From: Planctomycetia bacterium
GTDB taxonomy: Bacteria; Planctomycetota; Planctomycetia; Pirellulales; Thermoguttaceae
Length of the DNA stretch: 47,057 nucleotides
Direction of reading: 5' to 3'
Assembly: GCA_030535245.1 (NCBI GenBank)
Contig: JAUNBJ010000016.1
Location: 1 to 47,057 of the forward strand
This document shows, piece after piece, positions 15,955 to 25,199 of this stretch. Under the pieces are notes generated by a model, which saw only the letters and a list, made by a program, of their open reading frames with translations, was not told the DNA's origin and did no database searches. Every line of letters starts with the position of its first letter. Position 1 is the stretch's first letter. A program made the position numbers and the translations under genes.

Positions 15955-17034
15955 ATGAAGGGATTTCGATTTATTTGTGTACTGTCGGTATTGCTCACGG
16001 TCGGTGGCCGGCACGCTTCTGCTCAGTTTCTCTACGCGACGGCGGGCAAGGCGAATCTTCAGACCTCCACATTGGAAAACATCATGCTGCTTCAGAACGT
16101 GCGGGATGTGGATTACAGTTGTCCGGACTGCCAGACCTGGTTTACAGGCTACGGGTTCGGTGGGTTTGCCGATGGGATTTCCACCGGTTCGGCGGAAGCT
16201 GCGGAGGTGATCGACCCCGTAACGGAAAACAAGAGCGATTTGACCATTTACGATTCCCACTACACGCAGGCGACGGGGGGATTTCTGTTGGGAGGGGATA
16301 AAAACTTTTCGGACTCCTGCCGGGCCGGGTTGTTTTTCGCCTACAATAACAACGTCCAGGAATCGGTCGCGATCACCCCCTTTTTACAAACCACGCAGCG
16401 AATCAACATGCACAATTACTTTTGGGGAGGCTACGGGCGGAAAGATTTCCGACGCTGCTACCTGATGGGCACTTTGGCGGGTGGGTATTCCCGACTGGGG
16501 GAAACCGTCCGTTACCAACCCGACGATTTGATTCCGGACAATAACGCGAAAACCGGTTCATGGCGGGCGTTGACCTACGGCGAGATCGGCACGGAAATCC
16601 GGATCGGACGCTCCCTTTTCCAGCCATTTTGGGGGATTCAGTATTTCTACAACGGCTACGACAACGCCGTGTTCACCGTGGAGGGGAGCACCCTTACCGA
16701 ATTTGCCCCCCTGAAAACCAACTCCCTGCGGAACATCCTGGGGATTCGGTACGCACGGGATTTGCTGCACACCACGCAGGGATTCCTCAAGTTTGACTGC
16801 CTCGGTTTCTGGTATCACGAATACCTGAGCAACGAGGATATGGGCATTGCCAAAATCCAGGCCAACGAAGCGCAGCAGGCCACGGCGGTTTATTCCGGGC
16901 GGGACTGGGCGGTGATCGCCCCAACGCTGACTTACCGGAACAATAACTGGCGGATTTGGGCGGGGTATATCGTGATGTTCAACGAGTACGAAACGATCAA
17001 CCTGGGGCAGGGGGGAATCGCCCTGTGCTTCTAA
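15955..17034 (+). CDS. Outer-membrane beta-barrel protein (autotransporter-barrel-like)
   Basis: This 359-residue protein has a clear signal peptide (MKGFRFICVLSVLLTVGG..., cleavage near HASA|Q at residue 21). The mature part alternates amphipathic strands with aromatic girdles (GLFFAYNNNV, MHNYFWGGYGR, LMGTLAGGYSRLG, YGEIGTEIRIG, IQYFYNGYDN, WAGYIVMFNEYE) and ends in Phe, typical of outer-membrane barrels. The pattern resembles the C-terminal barrel of autotransporters, but the passenger is only about 100 residues and carries a C-P-D-C pair (about residue 56-59). The start at 15955 was chosen for its AAGGAGG and signal peptide. Promoter and terminator flank it, so it is a single-gene transcript. 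Confidence 0.75.
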   Translation: MKGFRFICVLSVLLTVGGRHASAQFLYATAGKANLQTSTLENIMLLQNVRDVDYSCPDCQTWFTGYGFGGFADGISTGSAEAAEVIDPVTENKSDLTIYDSHYTQATGGFLLGGDKNFSDSCRAGLFFAYNNNVQESVAITPFLQTTQRINMHNYFWGGYGRKDFRRCYLMGTLAGGYSRLGETVRYQPDDLIPDNNAKTGSWRALTYGEIGTEIRIGRSLFQPFWGIQYFYNGYDNAVFTVEGSTLTEFAPLKTNSLRNILGIRYARDLLHTTQGFLKFDCLGFWYHEYLSNEDMGIAKIQANEAQQATAVYSGRDWAVIAPTLTYRNNNWRIWAGYIVMFNEYETINLGQGGIALCF

Positions 17035-17041
17035 AAAAAGA

Positions 17042-17079
17042 GGCCGTTTCCTCCCAATATTTCGAGGAAACGGCCCTTT
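17042..17079 (+). terminator. Terminator after the beta-barrel gene
   Basis: GGCCGTTTCCTC (17042-17053) pairs perfectly with GAGGAAACGGCC (17064-17075) and is followed by CTTTC. The stem is long and GC-rich, but the T run is short. Confidence 0.75.
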
Positions 17080-17157
17080 CCCGTGACGGAACTTCATCCT
17101 GCGGGTCGTCAAGCACGTAAATTTTGACCTGGCTCCGCACAACCCAGGAACCATTCA

Positions 17158-17379
17158 TCAGAAATCGTCTTTTTTCGCCTTTTCACGACGTTTGGAGGGC
17201 TGGCAAACCACCCAGAGAACCCCGGTGGTGGCCAACACCACAATGATGTAGGGAATGGCCCACGAAGCGGACTTGGCTTCTTCGGGAGCCTTGGCCGCCG
17301 CATCTTGCGCCCAAACCGCAACCGGAAGGGGAAACAGGGAAACGCTCAACAGCAATATTCGATTCCAAAACCGTTTCAT
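17158..17379 (-). CDS. Small membrane protein downstream of greA
   Basis: This 73-residue protein has an N-terminal hydrophobic signal-like segment (about 7-25, possible cleavage after VWA), a short Ala/Glu-rich stretch, one membrane helix (about 40-59) and a basic tail (KRREKAKKDD). I do not recognise a family. Its ATG lies 2 bases after the greA stop, so the two are almost certainly cotranscribed. Confidence 0.6.
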   Translation of the reverse strand: MKRFWNRILLLSVSLFPLPVAVWAQDAAAKAPEEAKSASWAIPYIIVVLATTGVLWVVCQPSKRREKAKKDDF

Positions 17380-17381
17380 GG

Positions 17382-17855
17382 TTAATCTCGCGTGATTTCC
17401 AAAATTTCAAATCGTAAAAGCCCGGCGGGCACGTTGACTTCGGCAATTTCGCCCACTTTCTTTCCCATCAGACCGCACGCCAGGGGGCTGGTCGCCAGAA
17501 TTCTGCCGTTTCGGGTATCTTCCTCTCCGCTTCCAACCAGCGTCAGCGTCTCTTCCTCGTCGTAATCCAAATCCTTGACCCGAACCGTGCAGCCGAAAGC
17601 CACCTCGTCGGTCGGAAGGTTGGAGCTATCGACAATCTCCGCGACACTCAGCTTGTACCGCAGCTCGCTCATCCTGGCTTCCAGCAGCGCAAGGGATTCG
17701 CGGGCACCATGATATTCCGCGTTCTCGCTCAAATCCCCCTCGTCTCGAGCGGCGGCGATCCGTTCCAGAATATCCGGCATCAAGTCATGTTCCATGTGGT
17801 CCAGTTCCTTCCGGATTTTGTCGTATCCGGCCTGCGTCATATAAAATTCCGCCAT
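17382..17855 (-). CDS. greA: Transcription elongation factor GreA
   Basis: GreA binds in the secondary channel of RNA polymerase and stimulates cleavage of backtracked RNA. The 157-residue protein has the normal length and layout: an N-terminal coiled coil starting MAEFYMTQAGYDKIRKELDH with the acidic tip DEGDLSENAEYHGARE (about 42-57), and a C-terminal FKBP-like domain with SPLACGLMGKKVGE. The start at 17855 was chosen because the family starts here; 18 extra upstream codons do not fit. Upstream, a 9-bp inverted repeat CAATCTTTC/GAAAGATTG (about 17912-17941) lies in the leader or promoter region and could be regulatory. Confidence 0.95.
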   Translation of the reverse strand: MAEFYMTQAGYDKIRKELDHMEHDLMPDILERIAAARDEGDLSENAEYHGARESLALLEARMSELRYKLSVAEIVDSSNLPTDEVAFGCTVRVKDLDYDEEETLTLVGSGEEDTRNGRILATSPLACGLMGKKVGEIAEVNVPAGLLRFEILEITRD

Positions 17856-18061
17856 GATCACCCCAATTTGCGACTGCGCAAAAACAAATCTCCAATAACA
17901 AAAAAGCAAGACAATCTTTCCATTATCGCAAAGAAAGATTGCCTTACTCGTACTTCAGGTATTTTCGCATATTCTCCCCGCCGCGTCAAGGGCCTGAGGG
18001 AAAGTTTTTTGAAAATATTTGTTCCCCCGCCATTTCAAACGTTTTGGCCGAGAAGATCGTC

Positions 18062-18089
18062 TTGTATTTTTCGCAGAAAATGGTATCCT
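18062..18089 (+). promoter_or_regulatory. Possible promoter for gltS
   Basis: TTGTAT (18062-18067), a 16-base spacer and TATCCT (18084-18089) lie 28 bases before the gltS start; AAGGAAAGG provides a ribosome site. Confidence 0.45.
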
Positions 18090-18116
18090 GAGTAAAAACA
18101 AGGAAAGGAAAACCCC

Positions 18117-19460
18117 ATGGTCGCCGTCATGTCTTTCTGCGGGCTTTGCGTGTTACTTTTGGTCGGGAAGTGGCTCCGGGCCAGCATGACGCTGTTTCAG
18201 AAACTGTACCTCCCCTCGGCGGTGATTGGGGGAATCGTGGGATTGCTCGTGCTGGAAACGTGCGGCGACCGGGTTCCCGACGGCTGGACTGCCGGTTGGG
18301 GAATGTTGCCGGGATTCCTGATTAATATTGTGTTCGCGTCGCTCTTTTTGGGGAAACCGTTACCGAAAATGCGTGGCATGTGGCGTCTGGCCGGGCCGCA
18401 GGTCTGTTACGGCCAGATCGTCGCGTGGGGGATGTACGTCGTGGGGCTGGGCGTGACGGGACTGTTCCTGACCTCCTTTCACGTACCGATGGTGTTCGGG
18501 AACCTGCTCGAAATCGGTTTTGAAGGGGGGCATGGCACGGTCGGGGGGCTGGCGGAAACGTTTGCCAACGTCGGCTGGACCGAAGGGAAAGACCTTGGTC
18601 TGGCGGTCGCCACGGCGGGAATGATTCTGGGAATTGTTCTCGGCATGGCGATGATCAACTGGGCGGTGCGACGTGGATATGTCCAGAACATCCGAACGTT
18701 CAACGACCAGACCTCTCTGGAACGTCGCGGTCTGTACGCTCCCGAACAGCAGCCGCCGGCAGGAAAGCAGACCGTGTTTGCCGATTCGCTCGATTCGCTG
18801 GCACTTCATCTGGCGGTCGTCGGGATGGCGATCCTGGTCGGTTTTGGACTCAAGCAGGCCATGCTCGCCCTGAACCCGCTCCTGCCGCAAAACGTTCAAG
18901 ACCTTCAGATTTTGACCGGATTCCCCCTCTTTCCGCTCTGTATGCTTGGCGGACTGGTCGTTCAGATTTTCCTTCAAATCACCCGTTTGGACAGGTTCGT
19001 CGATGCCGGGCAAATGACCCGTGTCTGCGGTGCGTCGCTCGATTTTCTGGTCGTTTCCGCTGTGGCGTCGATCCAACTCGACTTCATCACTGCCAACGCC
19101 GTGCCGCTTTTGGTTCTGATTGCCGCAGGAACGCTCTGGAACGTTGCGTGCGTTCTGTTCCTTGCCCCGCGACTGTTTCGTGAAGCGTGGTTTGAACGCG
19201 GGATTGCCGAATTTGGCCAGAGCATGGGCGTGACCGCCACCGGGTTGCTCCTTCTGCGCACGGTGGATCCGGAGTCCAAAACGCCCGCCCTGGAAGCGTT
19301 CGGCAGCAAGCAGCTTTTCCACGAACCGATCATGGGGGGTGGGTTCTGGACTTCCATGGCCATCCCGTTGGTCCTTACGATTGGCGGTTGGACCGTTTGG
19401 TGGATTTCTCTTGGGGCGGTCGTCTTTTGGGTATTGGTTTGGAAAGTCGCCTTCCGGTAA
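18117..19460 (+). CDS. gltS: Sodium/glutamate symporter GltS
   Basis: GltS imports glutamate with sodium across the inner membrane. The 447-residue protein has ten or more hydrophobic segments and the family motifs: LPSAVIGGIVGLLVLE near the start, NIVFASLFLGKPLP (about 65-78), VCYGQIVAWGMYVVG, and GFEGGHGTVGGLAETF (about 136-151), the GGHGT pore motif. The second inverted half has FLVVSAVASIQL and IAEFGQSMGVTATGLLLLR, which also match. Length is slightly above the ~400 of the E. coli protein. It is transcribed divergently from greA. A dispersed repeat follows instead of a clear terminator. Confidence 0.92.
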   Translation: MVAVMSFCGLCVLLLVGKWLRASMTLFQKLYLPSAVIGGIVGLLVLETCGDRVPDGWTAGWGMLPGFLINIVFASLFLGKPLPKMRGMWRLAGPQVCYGQIVAWGMYVVGLGVTGLFLTSFHVPMVFGNLLEIGFEGGHGTVGGLAETFANVGWTEGKDLGLAVATAGMILGIVLGMAMINWAVRRGYVQNIRTFNDQTSLERRGLYAPEQQPPAGKQTVFADSLDSLALHLAVVGMAILVGFGLKQAMLALNPLLPQNVQDLQILTGFPLFPLCMLGGLVVQIFLQITRLDRFVDAGQMTRVCGASLDFLVVSAVASIQLDFITANAVPLLVLIAAGTLWNVACVLFLAPRLFREAWFERGIAEFGQSMGVTATGLLLLRTVDPESKTPALEAFGSKQLFHEPIMGGGFWTSMAIPLVLTIGGWTVWWISLGAVVFWVLVWKVAFR

Positions 19461-19543
19461 ACGCATGTTCCGTCAAGAAAAGGAACCGCTTTTTCAAAAG
19501 GATTCCTCCACAGAGGTTGGAAACGGCCCGGGTGCGGGCGGCA

Positions 19544-19745
19544 CACTACGGCTTTTCGCCGGTTGCAACATCACCGGGAGGCAGGCGCTTACGCTTCTGG
19601 CCTCCCTTATTCTACCGAGCTTCCAGCCTTTTGAGAGGAAACATTTTTGAAAAATTGTTTCCTCTCAAACTCTCCTTCAAAAAACTTTTAGTGTGCTCAC
19701 TACGTTCGCTTTTATAAATATTTATTTTCGTGACAAAGCACTACG
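19544..19745. repeat. Dispersed hairpin repeat, copy A (left of the glycosidase)
   Basis: About 200 bases are near-identical, in inverted orientation, to copy B at ~21755-21930. They contain a 10-bp perfect hairpin GAGAGGAAAC/GTTTCCTCTC (19633-19642/19657-19666), a GGGAGGC/GCCTCCC hairpin (about 19576-19606), and ACGGCTTTTCGCCGGTTGC. Copies or parts also occur at 27745, 30210 and 37800. No protein is encoded. This fills the 19461-19756 gap. Confidence 0.8.
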
Positions 19746-19756
19746 TTGACAAGGGT

Positions 19757-21718
19757 TTATTTGGAGGTTTCCAGGATCACCCACCGGCATTCCAGGGGAG
19801 CCAGTTCCAACGTCAGGCGTCCCGGTTCCAGGGTGTTTGGGTCGGCCGAATCGGGAGCTAAAACCGCTTCCTTCGGCAGGGCGAACGTTCCTTTTTGGGG
19901 TTCCGGCGTGGTGTTGACGACCAGCAGGTGCGTTTTCCCATCTTTTCCGTAGCACCGCCATGCCACGGGGGAGGCATCTCCATCCACGTTGGCCACCTCC
20001 ATCGGTTTTTCGACCGAAAGGAGCGTCGGGACATGGGCCGCCACCTCGTCCGCAATCCTGGCGATATCCGCCCACCGTTTTTCAAACTTGGCTTTTTTCG
20101 TCGCCGTGTCGTCCTCCGGCAGGGCGTCGTCCTGGAAAAGGTCGAAATAACTGTAGCAGACAATCCCATTCGCACCCCCCGCGATATTCATCCAGATCAT
20201 CGCACGCGTCTCGTCATACGTCGGAGTGCGGAAGCGTTGCAGCCCCACTTTCTGGTAGTTTGCCTTGTTGAAAAGCTGCGGTACCTGCCAGGTCGCGTGA
20301 CGGTAAAAGACGGCACGGTTGGTCTTGCGGCTCCACTCCCACGCCATGGAAATCGGCTTGATCGGGACAGGATACGGGTCGGTGCCGATCACGTCGAACG
20401 ACGGAATGTAAGAGCGAATGTCATCGACCTGATACAAAACCACCCAGGTCGGACGACCGGGATCGAGACTTTCGACCAAATCCCGACGACCGGACAACAT
20501 TTCCAGCATGTGCAGCGGCAGTTCGTCGTTGATGTACCACGCCATGATGCCGGGGTGGTCTTTCAGGGACTCGATTCTGCTGGTCGTTTTCTCGCGTCCC
20601 TCCTCGGCAGTTTTGGCTGCCAGCCCTTCGTAATAATCCTTCACGCTGTAGATCGTTCGGATCCCATGCGTATAAAGCAAATCGAGCATTTCACGCGAAA
20701 TCGGACGATACGGCATGATGCAGTTGAACGACGATTTTCCCAAACGCTCCGCGTCCTCCGGCGTCACTCCACCGAAGTACAGCCCAAGCGGGAAAAACGG
20801 TTTCCCATCCAGAATCAGCCGCCGATGTTCGTCGATGTACGCCTTCCGTTCGGGGAATTGCTCCAGACGCGTGAGCGTGAGCGATGCGGTGGCCGGCGCC
20901 CCGGTCTCCAGCAATTTTCCATGCCCGGTCAGGCGATATTTTCCACACGGCAAATCTTTCGTTTCCAGCGTAAAGACCAGAAAATCCTCCTCTTCCGACG
21001 TGGGCTGGAGAACGATCGGCTTTTCGAGCGTCTCCCCCGTCACTTCCAGCGTAATCGGTTTCTGGAACGTCCCCGGAGGATAGCTGGCCGTGTCGATTCC
21101 GAGGAAAACCTGGACGGTATCCCCCACGGTCTGGTGTCGGTAGTGGTCGGTCGTGATGGCGTTGAACAAAGGGGGATGGTACCGCGTAATCTCCACATCG
21201 TCGAACCAGGCGGTTCCCGTAGTACCGCGTGCCCCAAAGCAGGAGAGGCGGATATTTTGGGCGTTTTCAGGAGGATTCACCCGACATTCGACTTTCGTCC
21301 AATCTTTCGTCCCTCCGATACCATGAGCGTAGTTTCCTCCCATCCACTTTCCATTCGGGCCGTCCCACTCGACGCAAAACAGGACTTTTTTAGGCTGAAC
21401 CTTGTCCGTTTTGATCCACATCGAAATATGGTAGGCCTTCCCCGGTTCCAGTGCCAGCGGGTAGCTGGAGAGGGGGTAGCTTTCCTTATTCTCATTGGCC
21501 CATTTGAAAGAAACGTTTCCCGTCCGGGCCACGGTCTTGTCCGCCGTGAACGCCTCAGGAGCATTCCATCCCTCTGGCAGGCCTGTTTCTCCGATCACCT
21601 CGAACGACGGATTTTTCAAATAATTCGCATTTTCTTCCGCATGTATGGCAGGAAGGGTGATCCCAATCAAACCTCCCAGGCAACACAACCGAAGGAACTT
21701 TCCGAACCGATGTTTCAT
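19757..21718 (-). CDS. Secreted glycoside-hydrolase-like protein with CBM4/9-like domain
   Basis: This 653-residue protein has a signal peptide (MKHRFGKFLRLCCLGGLIGI..., cleavage near AIHA|E, residue 27). Residues about 32-180 form a jelly-roll carbohydrate-binding domain of CBM4/9 type (YLKNPSFEVIGETGLPEGW ... TAWFDDVEIT). Residues about 185-300 look like an Ig-like spacer. Residues about 305-570 resemble a TIM-barrel glycosidase of the GH2/GH5/GH42 clan: LDGKPFFPLGLYFGG, then GIMAWYINDELP with a likely acid/base Glu (about 397), and GANGIVCYSYFD. The C-terminal part is a small beta domain (HLLVVNTTPEPQKGTF). The nucleophile is not certain and the substrate is unknown. The gene sits exactly between inverted repeat copies A and B. 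Confidence 0.75.
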   Translation of the reverse strand: MKHRFGKFLRLCCLGGLIGITLPAIHAEENANYLKNPSFEVIGETGLPEGWNAPEAFTADKTVARTGNVSFKWANENKESYPLSSYPLALEPGKAYHISMWIKTDKVQPKKVLFCVEWDGPNGKWMGGNYAHGIGGTKDWTKVECRVNPPENAQNIRLSCFGARGTTGTAWFDDVEITRYHPPLFNAITTDHYRHQTVGDTVQVFLGIDTASYPPGTFQKPITLEVTGETLEKPIVLQPTSEEEDFLVFTLETKDLPCGKYRLTGHGKLLETGAPATASLTLTRLEQFPERKAYIDEHRRLILDGKPFFPLGLYFGGVTPEDAERLGKSSFNCIMPYRPISREMLDLLYTHGIRTIYSVKDYYEGLAAKTAEEGREKTTSRIESLKDHPGIMAWYINDELPLHMLEMLSGRRDLVESLDPGRPTWVVLYQVDDIRSYIPSFDVIGTDPYPVPIKPISMAWEWSRKTNRAVFYRHATWQVPQLFNKANYQKVGLQRFRTPTYDETRAMIWMNIAGGANGIVCYSYFDLFQDDALPEDDTATKKAKFEKRWADIARIADEVAAHVPTLLSVEKPMEVANVDGDASPVAWRCYGKDGKTHLLVVNTTPEPQKGTFALPKEAVLAPDSADPNTLEPGRLTLELAPLECRWVILETSK

Positions 21719-21744
21719 TTTTAACTCCCAGTGCAGTCAGTGTA

Positions 21745-22005
21745 AAAAAATAAATATTAATAAGTAGCGAACGTAGTGAGCGTAGTAAAAGTTTTTTGAA
21801 GGAGAGTTTGAGAGGAAACAATTTTTCAAAAATGTTTCCTCTCAAAAGGCTGGAGGTGCGATGGAATAAGGGAGGCCAGAAGCGTTAGCGCCTGCCTCCC
21901 GACACCATTGGCAACTGGCGGAAGCCGTAGTCGCCCCGGTCGTACTGGGCCCCACCTCTCAAAATTTTTTACTATGGCTACAAGGGTTTATTTTCATGAC
22001 AAAAC
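21745..22005. repeat. Dispersed hairpin repeat, copy B (right of the glycosidase, inverted)
   Basis: This is the inverted partner of copy A: AGCGAACGTAGTGAGCG, then AAAGTTTTTTGAAGGAGAG, the hairpin GAGAGGAAAC/GTTTCCTCTC (21810-21819/21834-21843), and the hairpin GGGAGGC/GCCTCCC. It continues with AAGCCGTAGTCGC, CCGGTCGTAC and CTATGGCTACAAGGGTTTAT (about 21973-21992), the last also present at copy C. It lies between the glycosidase start and the ileS stop and may end or separate transcripts. Confidence 0.8.
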
Positions 22006-22043
22006 ATAGCAGGTTTCCCAAAAATATCCTGAAACAATGATTT

Positions 22044-25000
22044 TCAACTCCTGCGGATTTTCAAAATGATGTCGAATCCACCAATCGTGATCTTCTTTTC
22101 CATGTCGTACGAATCCAGTGGCTGAATGCGGGCCAACGCTTCCTGCTCCATGTCGTCGCCGTAATTGGCAAGCAGGTCCTGAACCGTCTCCTCTGCCGAA
22201 TCCACCTCCAGAAGCACACGGTCCACCACCTCGTATCCCGCTTCCTTCCGCAATACCTGAACGTGCCGCAAAAGCTCCCGAAACAGCCCCTCCAACTGCA
22301 AACTTGCGTCGCACGTCGTGTCCAAGGCTACGAACACCGTTTCCTGTGTCAACGCGAGATGTTCCGGGCATTGCTCTAACGTCCAGAACGCCTCGGCCGG
22401 AATCGGCTTGTCGTATCCCGGAACAACCACGCTGCCGCTTGCCATCTGAGCCAGCAATTTCTGATTTTCCTCCCAGGGCAGGGCGTCCACAAGCTGCTTC
22501 ACCCCGTTCAGGTCGCCCCGAAGAATCCGCCCCGCCGTCTTGAGATTCACCGCAAACTTCCTCGCCATGAGCGTATCGGCAGCAGGCACGTACGCGATTT
22601 CCTTCACGTTCATCTCCTGCTGAATCACCGCAAGGTACTTTTCCACCACCGGCCGGGTCTCCTCCAGCACGTACATCACCGGCAACGGCTGCTTGACCTT
22701 GATATGTTTCTGATTCCGCAAAAACAGCCCGGCGGCAATCAGGTTCCGCACCAGCTCGTTCTCGGCCAGATTCTCCGCGTCAAACGATTTCTCCTCCGGC
22801 CAATCGGAAAGCATGACCGACTCCGCCGATTCGTTTCCGTAAACCCGCACCAGCTTCTGCCAGATGTAATCGGTCGTGAACGGCAGAATCGGAGCCATGA
22901 CCTGACAGAGCGTTTTCACCGCATGATAAAGGTGATTGTACGCCTGCTGCTTGTCCTGGTCGCCGCCATTTTTCCAGAACCGTTTACGATTGAGCCGAAC
23001 GTACCAGTTCGACAGATCGTCCAGACACTTTTCAAACTCCCCGACCACCGAATAGGTGTTGTAGTCGTCGTAGTGTTTCGTCGCAATGGCCACAAATTTA
23101 CGAATCCGATTCGTCAACCACTTGTCCAGCGGATGCGCGTCGCTCAAATCGTCGGTGCAGACCGGCTTGTCGATTTCCGCGTACGTCTGGAAAAACGAAA
23201 AGACGTTCCAAAACGTCAGCAGTTTCCGCCGGGCATCCTCCGCCAGCGTGTAACCAAAACGGACATCAAACGACGGATTGGCCGCAGCGTATAAATACCG
23301 AATCGCATCGGCCCCCACCTTGTCGGCCGCTTCGTCAAATTTAATGTTCGACTTGTCCGACTTGTGAAATTCGCTCCCGTCCTCCTTTACGACCGAACCG
23401 TACGACAACACCTGCTCGTACGGTGCCTTGCCGGTCAGCGTCACGCTCATGAACAGCAACGAATAGAACCACAGCCGTACCTGCTCCCGCATTTCGCAAA
23501 CCCACTCCACCGGGAAAAATTTCTCCCACTTTTCCCGGTCGGTGAAATACCATAACGTCGAGAACGGCGTGATCCCCGCGTCGAGCCACACGTCGCCAAC
23601 CTCCGGAATCCGCGACACCTTCGCCCCACACTGCGGGCAGTTGATCCGAATCTGGTCGATCCACGGACGGTGCAGCTCCGGCAACGAATCCACGTCGTCA
23701 TCACTCAATTTTTTGAGTTCCGCCTTCGACGAAACCACCGTGATCTTCCCACAGTCCGGACAGACATAAAACGGCAACGGCAACCCGTAAAACCGCTTCC
23801 GCGAAATGTTCCAATCCCCCATGTTGTTGAGCCAGTCCCGCATCCGCTTGCCGATGTACTCCGGCTTCCAGAGTACCTTGGACGCCTCCTCAATCAGCCT
23901 GGGACGGATTTCGTCGGTGGCAATGTACCATTCCTTCACCAGCCGAAACACCAACTCATGTTTGCACCGCCAGCAAATGGGATACGAATGTTCGTAATCC
24001 TCCGTCTTGTACAACCGCCCCTGAGCCTGAAGCGCATCGAACACCATCGGCGCCACGTCGTGCGTGTTGTTGCCGCTGAATCGGGCATAATCCGGCAAAA
24101 TCACCCCGTTTTCATCAATCGGGCAAATCTCCCGCAGACCCAGTTCCTTCCCCAGCTCGTTGTCCTCCAGACCGCAGCCCGGCGCAATATGCACCACGCC
24201 CGTCCCTTCGTCCGCCGCCACGTCCTTCCACGATACGACCGTGTGCTCAAAATCCTGCACCGGCAGCTCCGAGAAGAACGGCGCGTACGTCAGACCGACC
24301 AGATCCATCCCCCGAACCAGCCCCAAAACCTCTTTTTTCCCCGTAATGCACCCCAATGCGCTTTTCGCCAGATAAACCGGTTTGTCCACCCCCTCGCACT
24401 TCGTCAGGGCGTAGTCCAAATCCGGATTGACCGCCAGAGCCACGTTGGCCGTCAGCGTCCAGGGGGTCGTCGTCCAGACCATCAGGTACGCGTCACGCTC
24501 CTTCAATGGAGCCAACGCAAATACCGAACGGTGCGTCACCTGCACATGGTTGCCCGACATCTCATGCTCCGAAAGCGACGTCCCACATCGTGGACACCAC
24601 GGCATCGGACGGTACTTCTGCACAATCCAGCCCCGCTCGTTGCAAACGCTCAGAAAATACCAGATTCCCTCAATGTTCGCGTCCGTGTTCGTGAAATAGG
24701 AATGCTCCCAGTCCATCCACTGGCCCAGCCGCCGGGATTGCTCGGTGATGATTCCCGAATACCGCTTCACACGCTCGACACAGGATCGCGTGAATTTGTC
24801 CAAACCGAATTTCTCAATATCGGTCTTGCCCGCAAACCCCAGCTCCTTTTCCTGCTCGACCTCGACCCACAACCCCTGCGAGTCGAACCCGTTGATGTAA
24901 TGGCAATGGCACCCGCGAAGCGATTTGTACTTAATGAAAATGTCCTTAATGCTCCGCCCCCAGGCATGGTGAATCCCCATCGGGTTGTTGGCGGTAATCG

Positions 25001-25124
25001 GCCCGTCCAGACTGCGAAAAATCTTCCCCTTCCGGTTCTTTTCCACCAGTTTCTCAAAGCACTTGTGTTCCTTCCAGAACGCGAGCATCTCGTGTTCCAC
25101 CGCGACAAAATCTTCCGTTTTCAT
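22044..25124 (-). CDS. ileS: Isoleucyl-tRNA synthetase-like class I tRNA ligase with altered signature motifs
   Basis: This 1026-residue class I tRNA ligase has the IleRS order. The catalytic N-part reads GPITANNPMGIHHAWGR, with GIHHAWG (50-56) where HIGH is expected. The CP1 editing domain contains MVWTTTPWTLTANVALAV and GTGVVHIAPGCGLEDNELG. Then come GDWNISRKRFYGLPLPFYVC, a zinc-type CPDCG and CPQCG, and the KMSKS position reading HKSDKS (about 584-590). The C-terminus has the anticodon-binding helices (LSNWYVRLNRKRFW) and a DUF5915-like tail. The same NNPMG-HHAWGR form is known to me from actinobacterial and other ligases annotated as IleRS. The start at 25124 matches the family; 25 upstream codons do not. 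Whether the genome also has a standard IleRS cannot be seen. Confidence 0.85.
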   Translation of the reverse strand: MKTEDFVAVEHEMLAFWKEHKCFEKLVEKNRKGKIFRSLDGPITANNPMGIHHAWGRSIKDIFIKYKSLRGCHCHYINGFDSQGLWVEVEQEKELGFAGKTDIEKFGLDKFTRSCVERVKRYSGIITEQSRRLGQWMDWEHSYFTNTDANIEGIWYFLSVCNERGWIVQKYRPMPWCPRCGTSLSEHEMSGNHVQVTHRSVFALAPLKERDAYLMVWTTTPWTLTANVALAVNPDLDYALTKCEGVDKPVYLAKSALGCITGKKEVLGLVRGMDLVGLTYAPFFSELPVQDFEHTVVSWKDVAADEGTGVVHIAPGCGLEDNELGKELGLREICPIDENGVILPDYARFSGNNTHDVAPMVFDALQAQGRLYKTEDYEHSYPICWRCKHELVFRLVKEWYIATDEIRPRLIEEASKVLWKPEYIGKRMRDWLNNMGDWNISRKRFYGLPLPFYVCPDCGKITVVSSKAELKKLSDDDVDSLPELHRPWIDQIRINCPQCGAKVSRIPEVGDVWLDAGITPFSTLWYFTDREKWEKFFPVEWVCEMREQVRLWFYSLLFMSVTLTGKAPYEQVLSYGSVVKEDGSEFHKSDKSNIKFDEAADKVGADAIRYLYAAANPSFDVRFGYTLAEDARRKLLTFWNVFSFFQTYAEIDKPVCTDDLSDAHPLDKWLTNRIRKFVAIATKHYDDYNTYSVVGEFEKCLDDLSNWYVRLNRKRFWKNGGDQDKQQAYNHLYHAVKTLCQVMAPILPFTTDYIWQKLVRVYGNESAESVMLSDWPEEKSFDAENLAENELVRNLIAAGLFLRNQKHIKVKQPLPVMYVLEETRPVVEKYLAVIQQEMNVKEIAYVPAADTLMARKFAVNLKTAGRILRGDLNGVKQLVDALPWEENQKLLAQMASGSVVVPGYDKPIPAEAFWTLEQCPEHLALTQETVFVALDTTCDASLQLEGLFRELLRHVQVLRKEAGYEVVDRVLLEVDSAEETVQDLLANYGDDMEQEALARIQPLDSYDMEKKITIGGFDIILKIRRS

Positions 25125-25171
25125 GGCATACCATCCTGCAAAGTCCCTACAAAGAAAAATATTTCCCGTCC

Positions 25172-25199
25172 AGTATATCAGGATACGGCAAAATTGCAA
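25172..25199 (-). promoter_or_regulatory. Promoter for ileS
   Basis: On the minus strand TTGCAA (25199-25194), a 16-base spacer and TATACT (25177-25172) predict a start near 25165, about 40 bases before the chosen ATG at 25124. Confidence 0.6.

Noticed and set aside
17912..17941. A terminator between greA and gltS
   Set aside because: The 9-bp stem has an 11-nt loop and no clean T run on either strand; it may be a regulatory site, but the evidence is thin.
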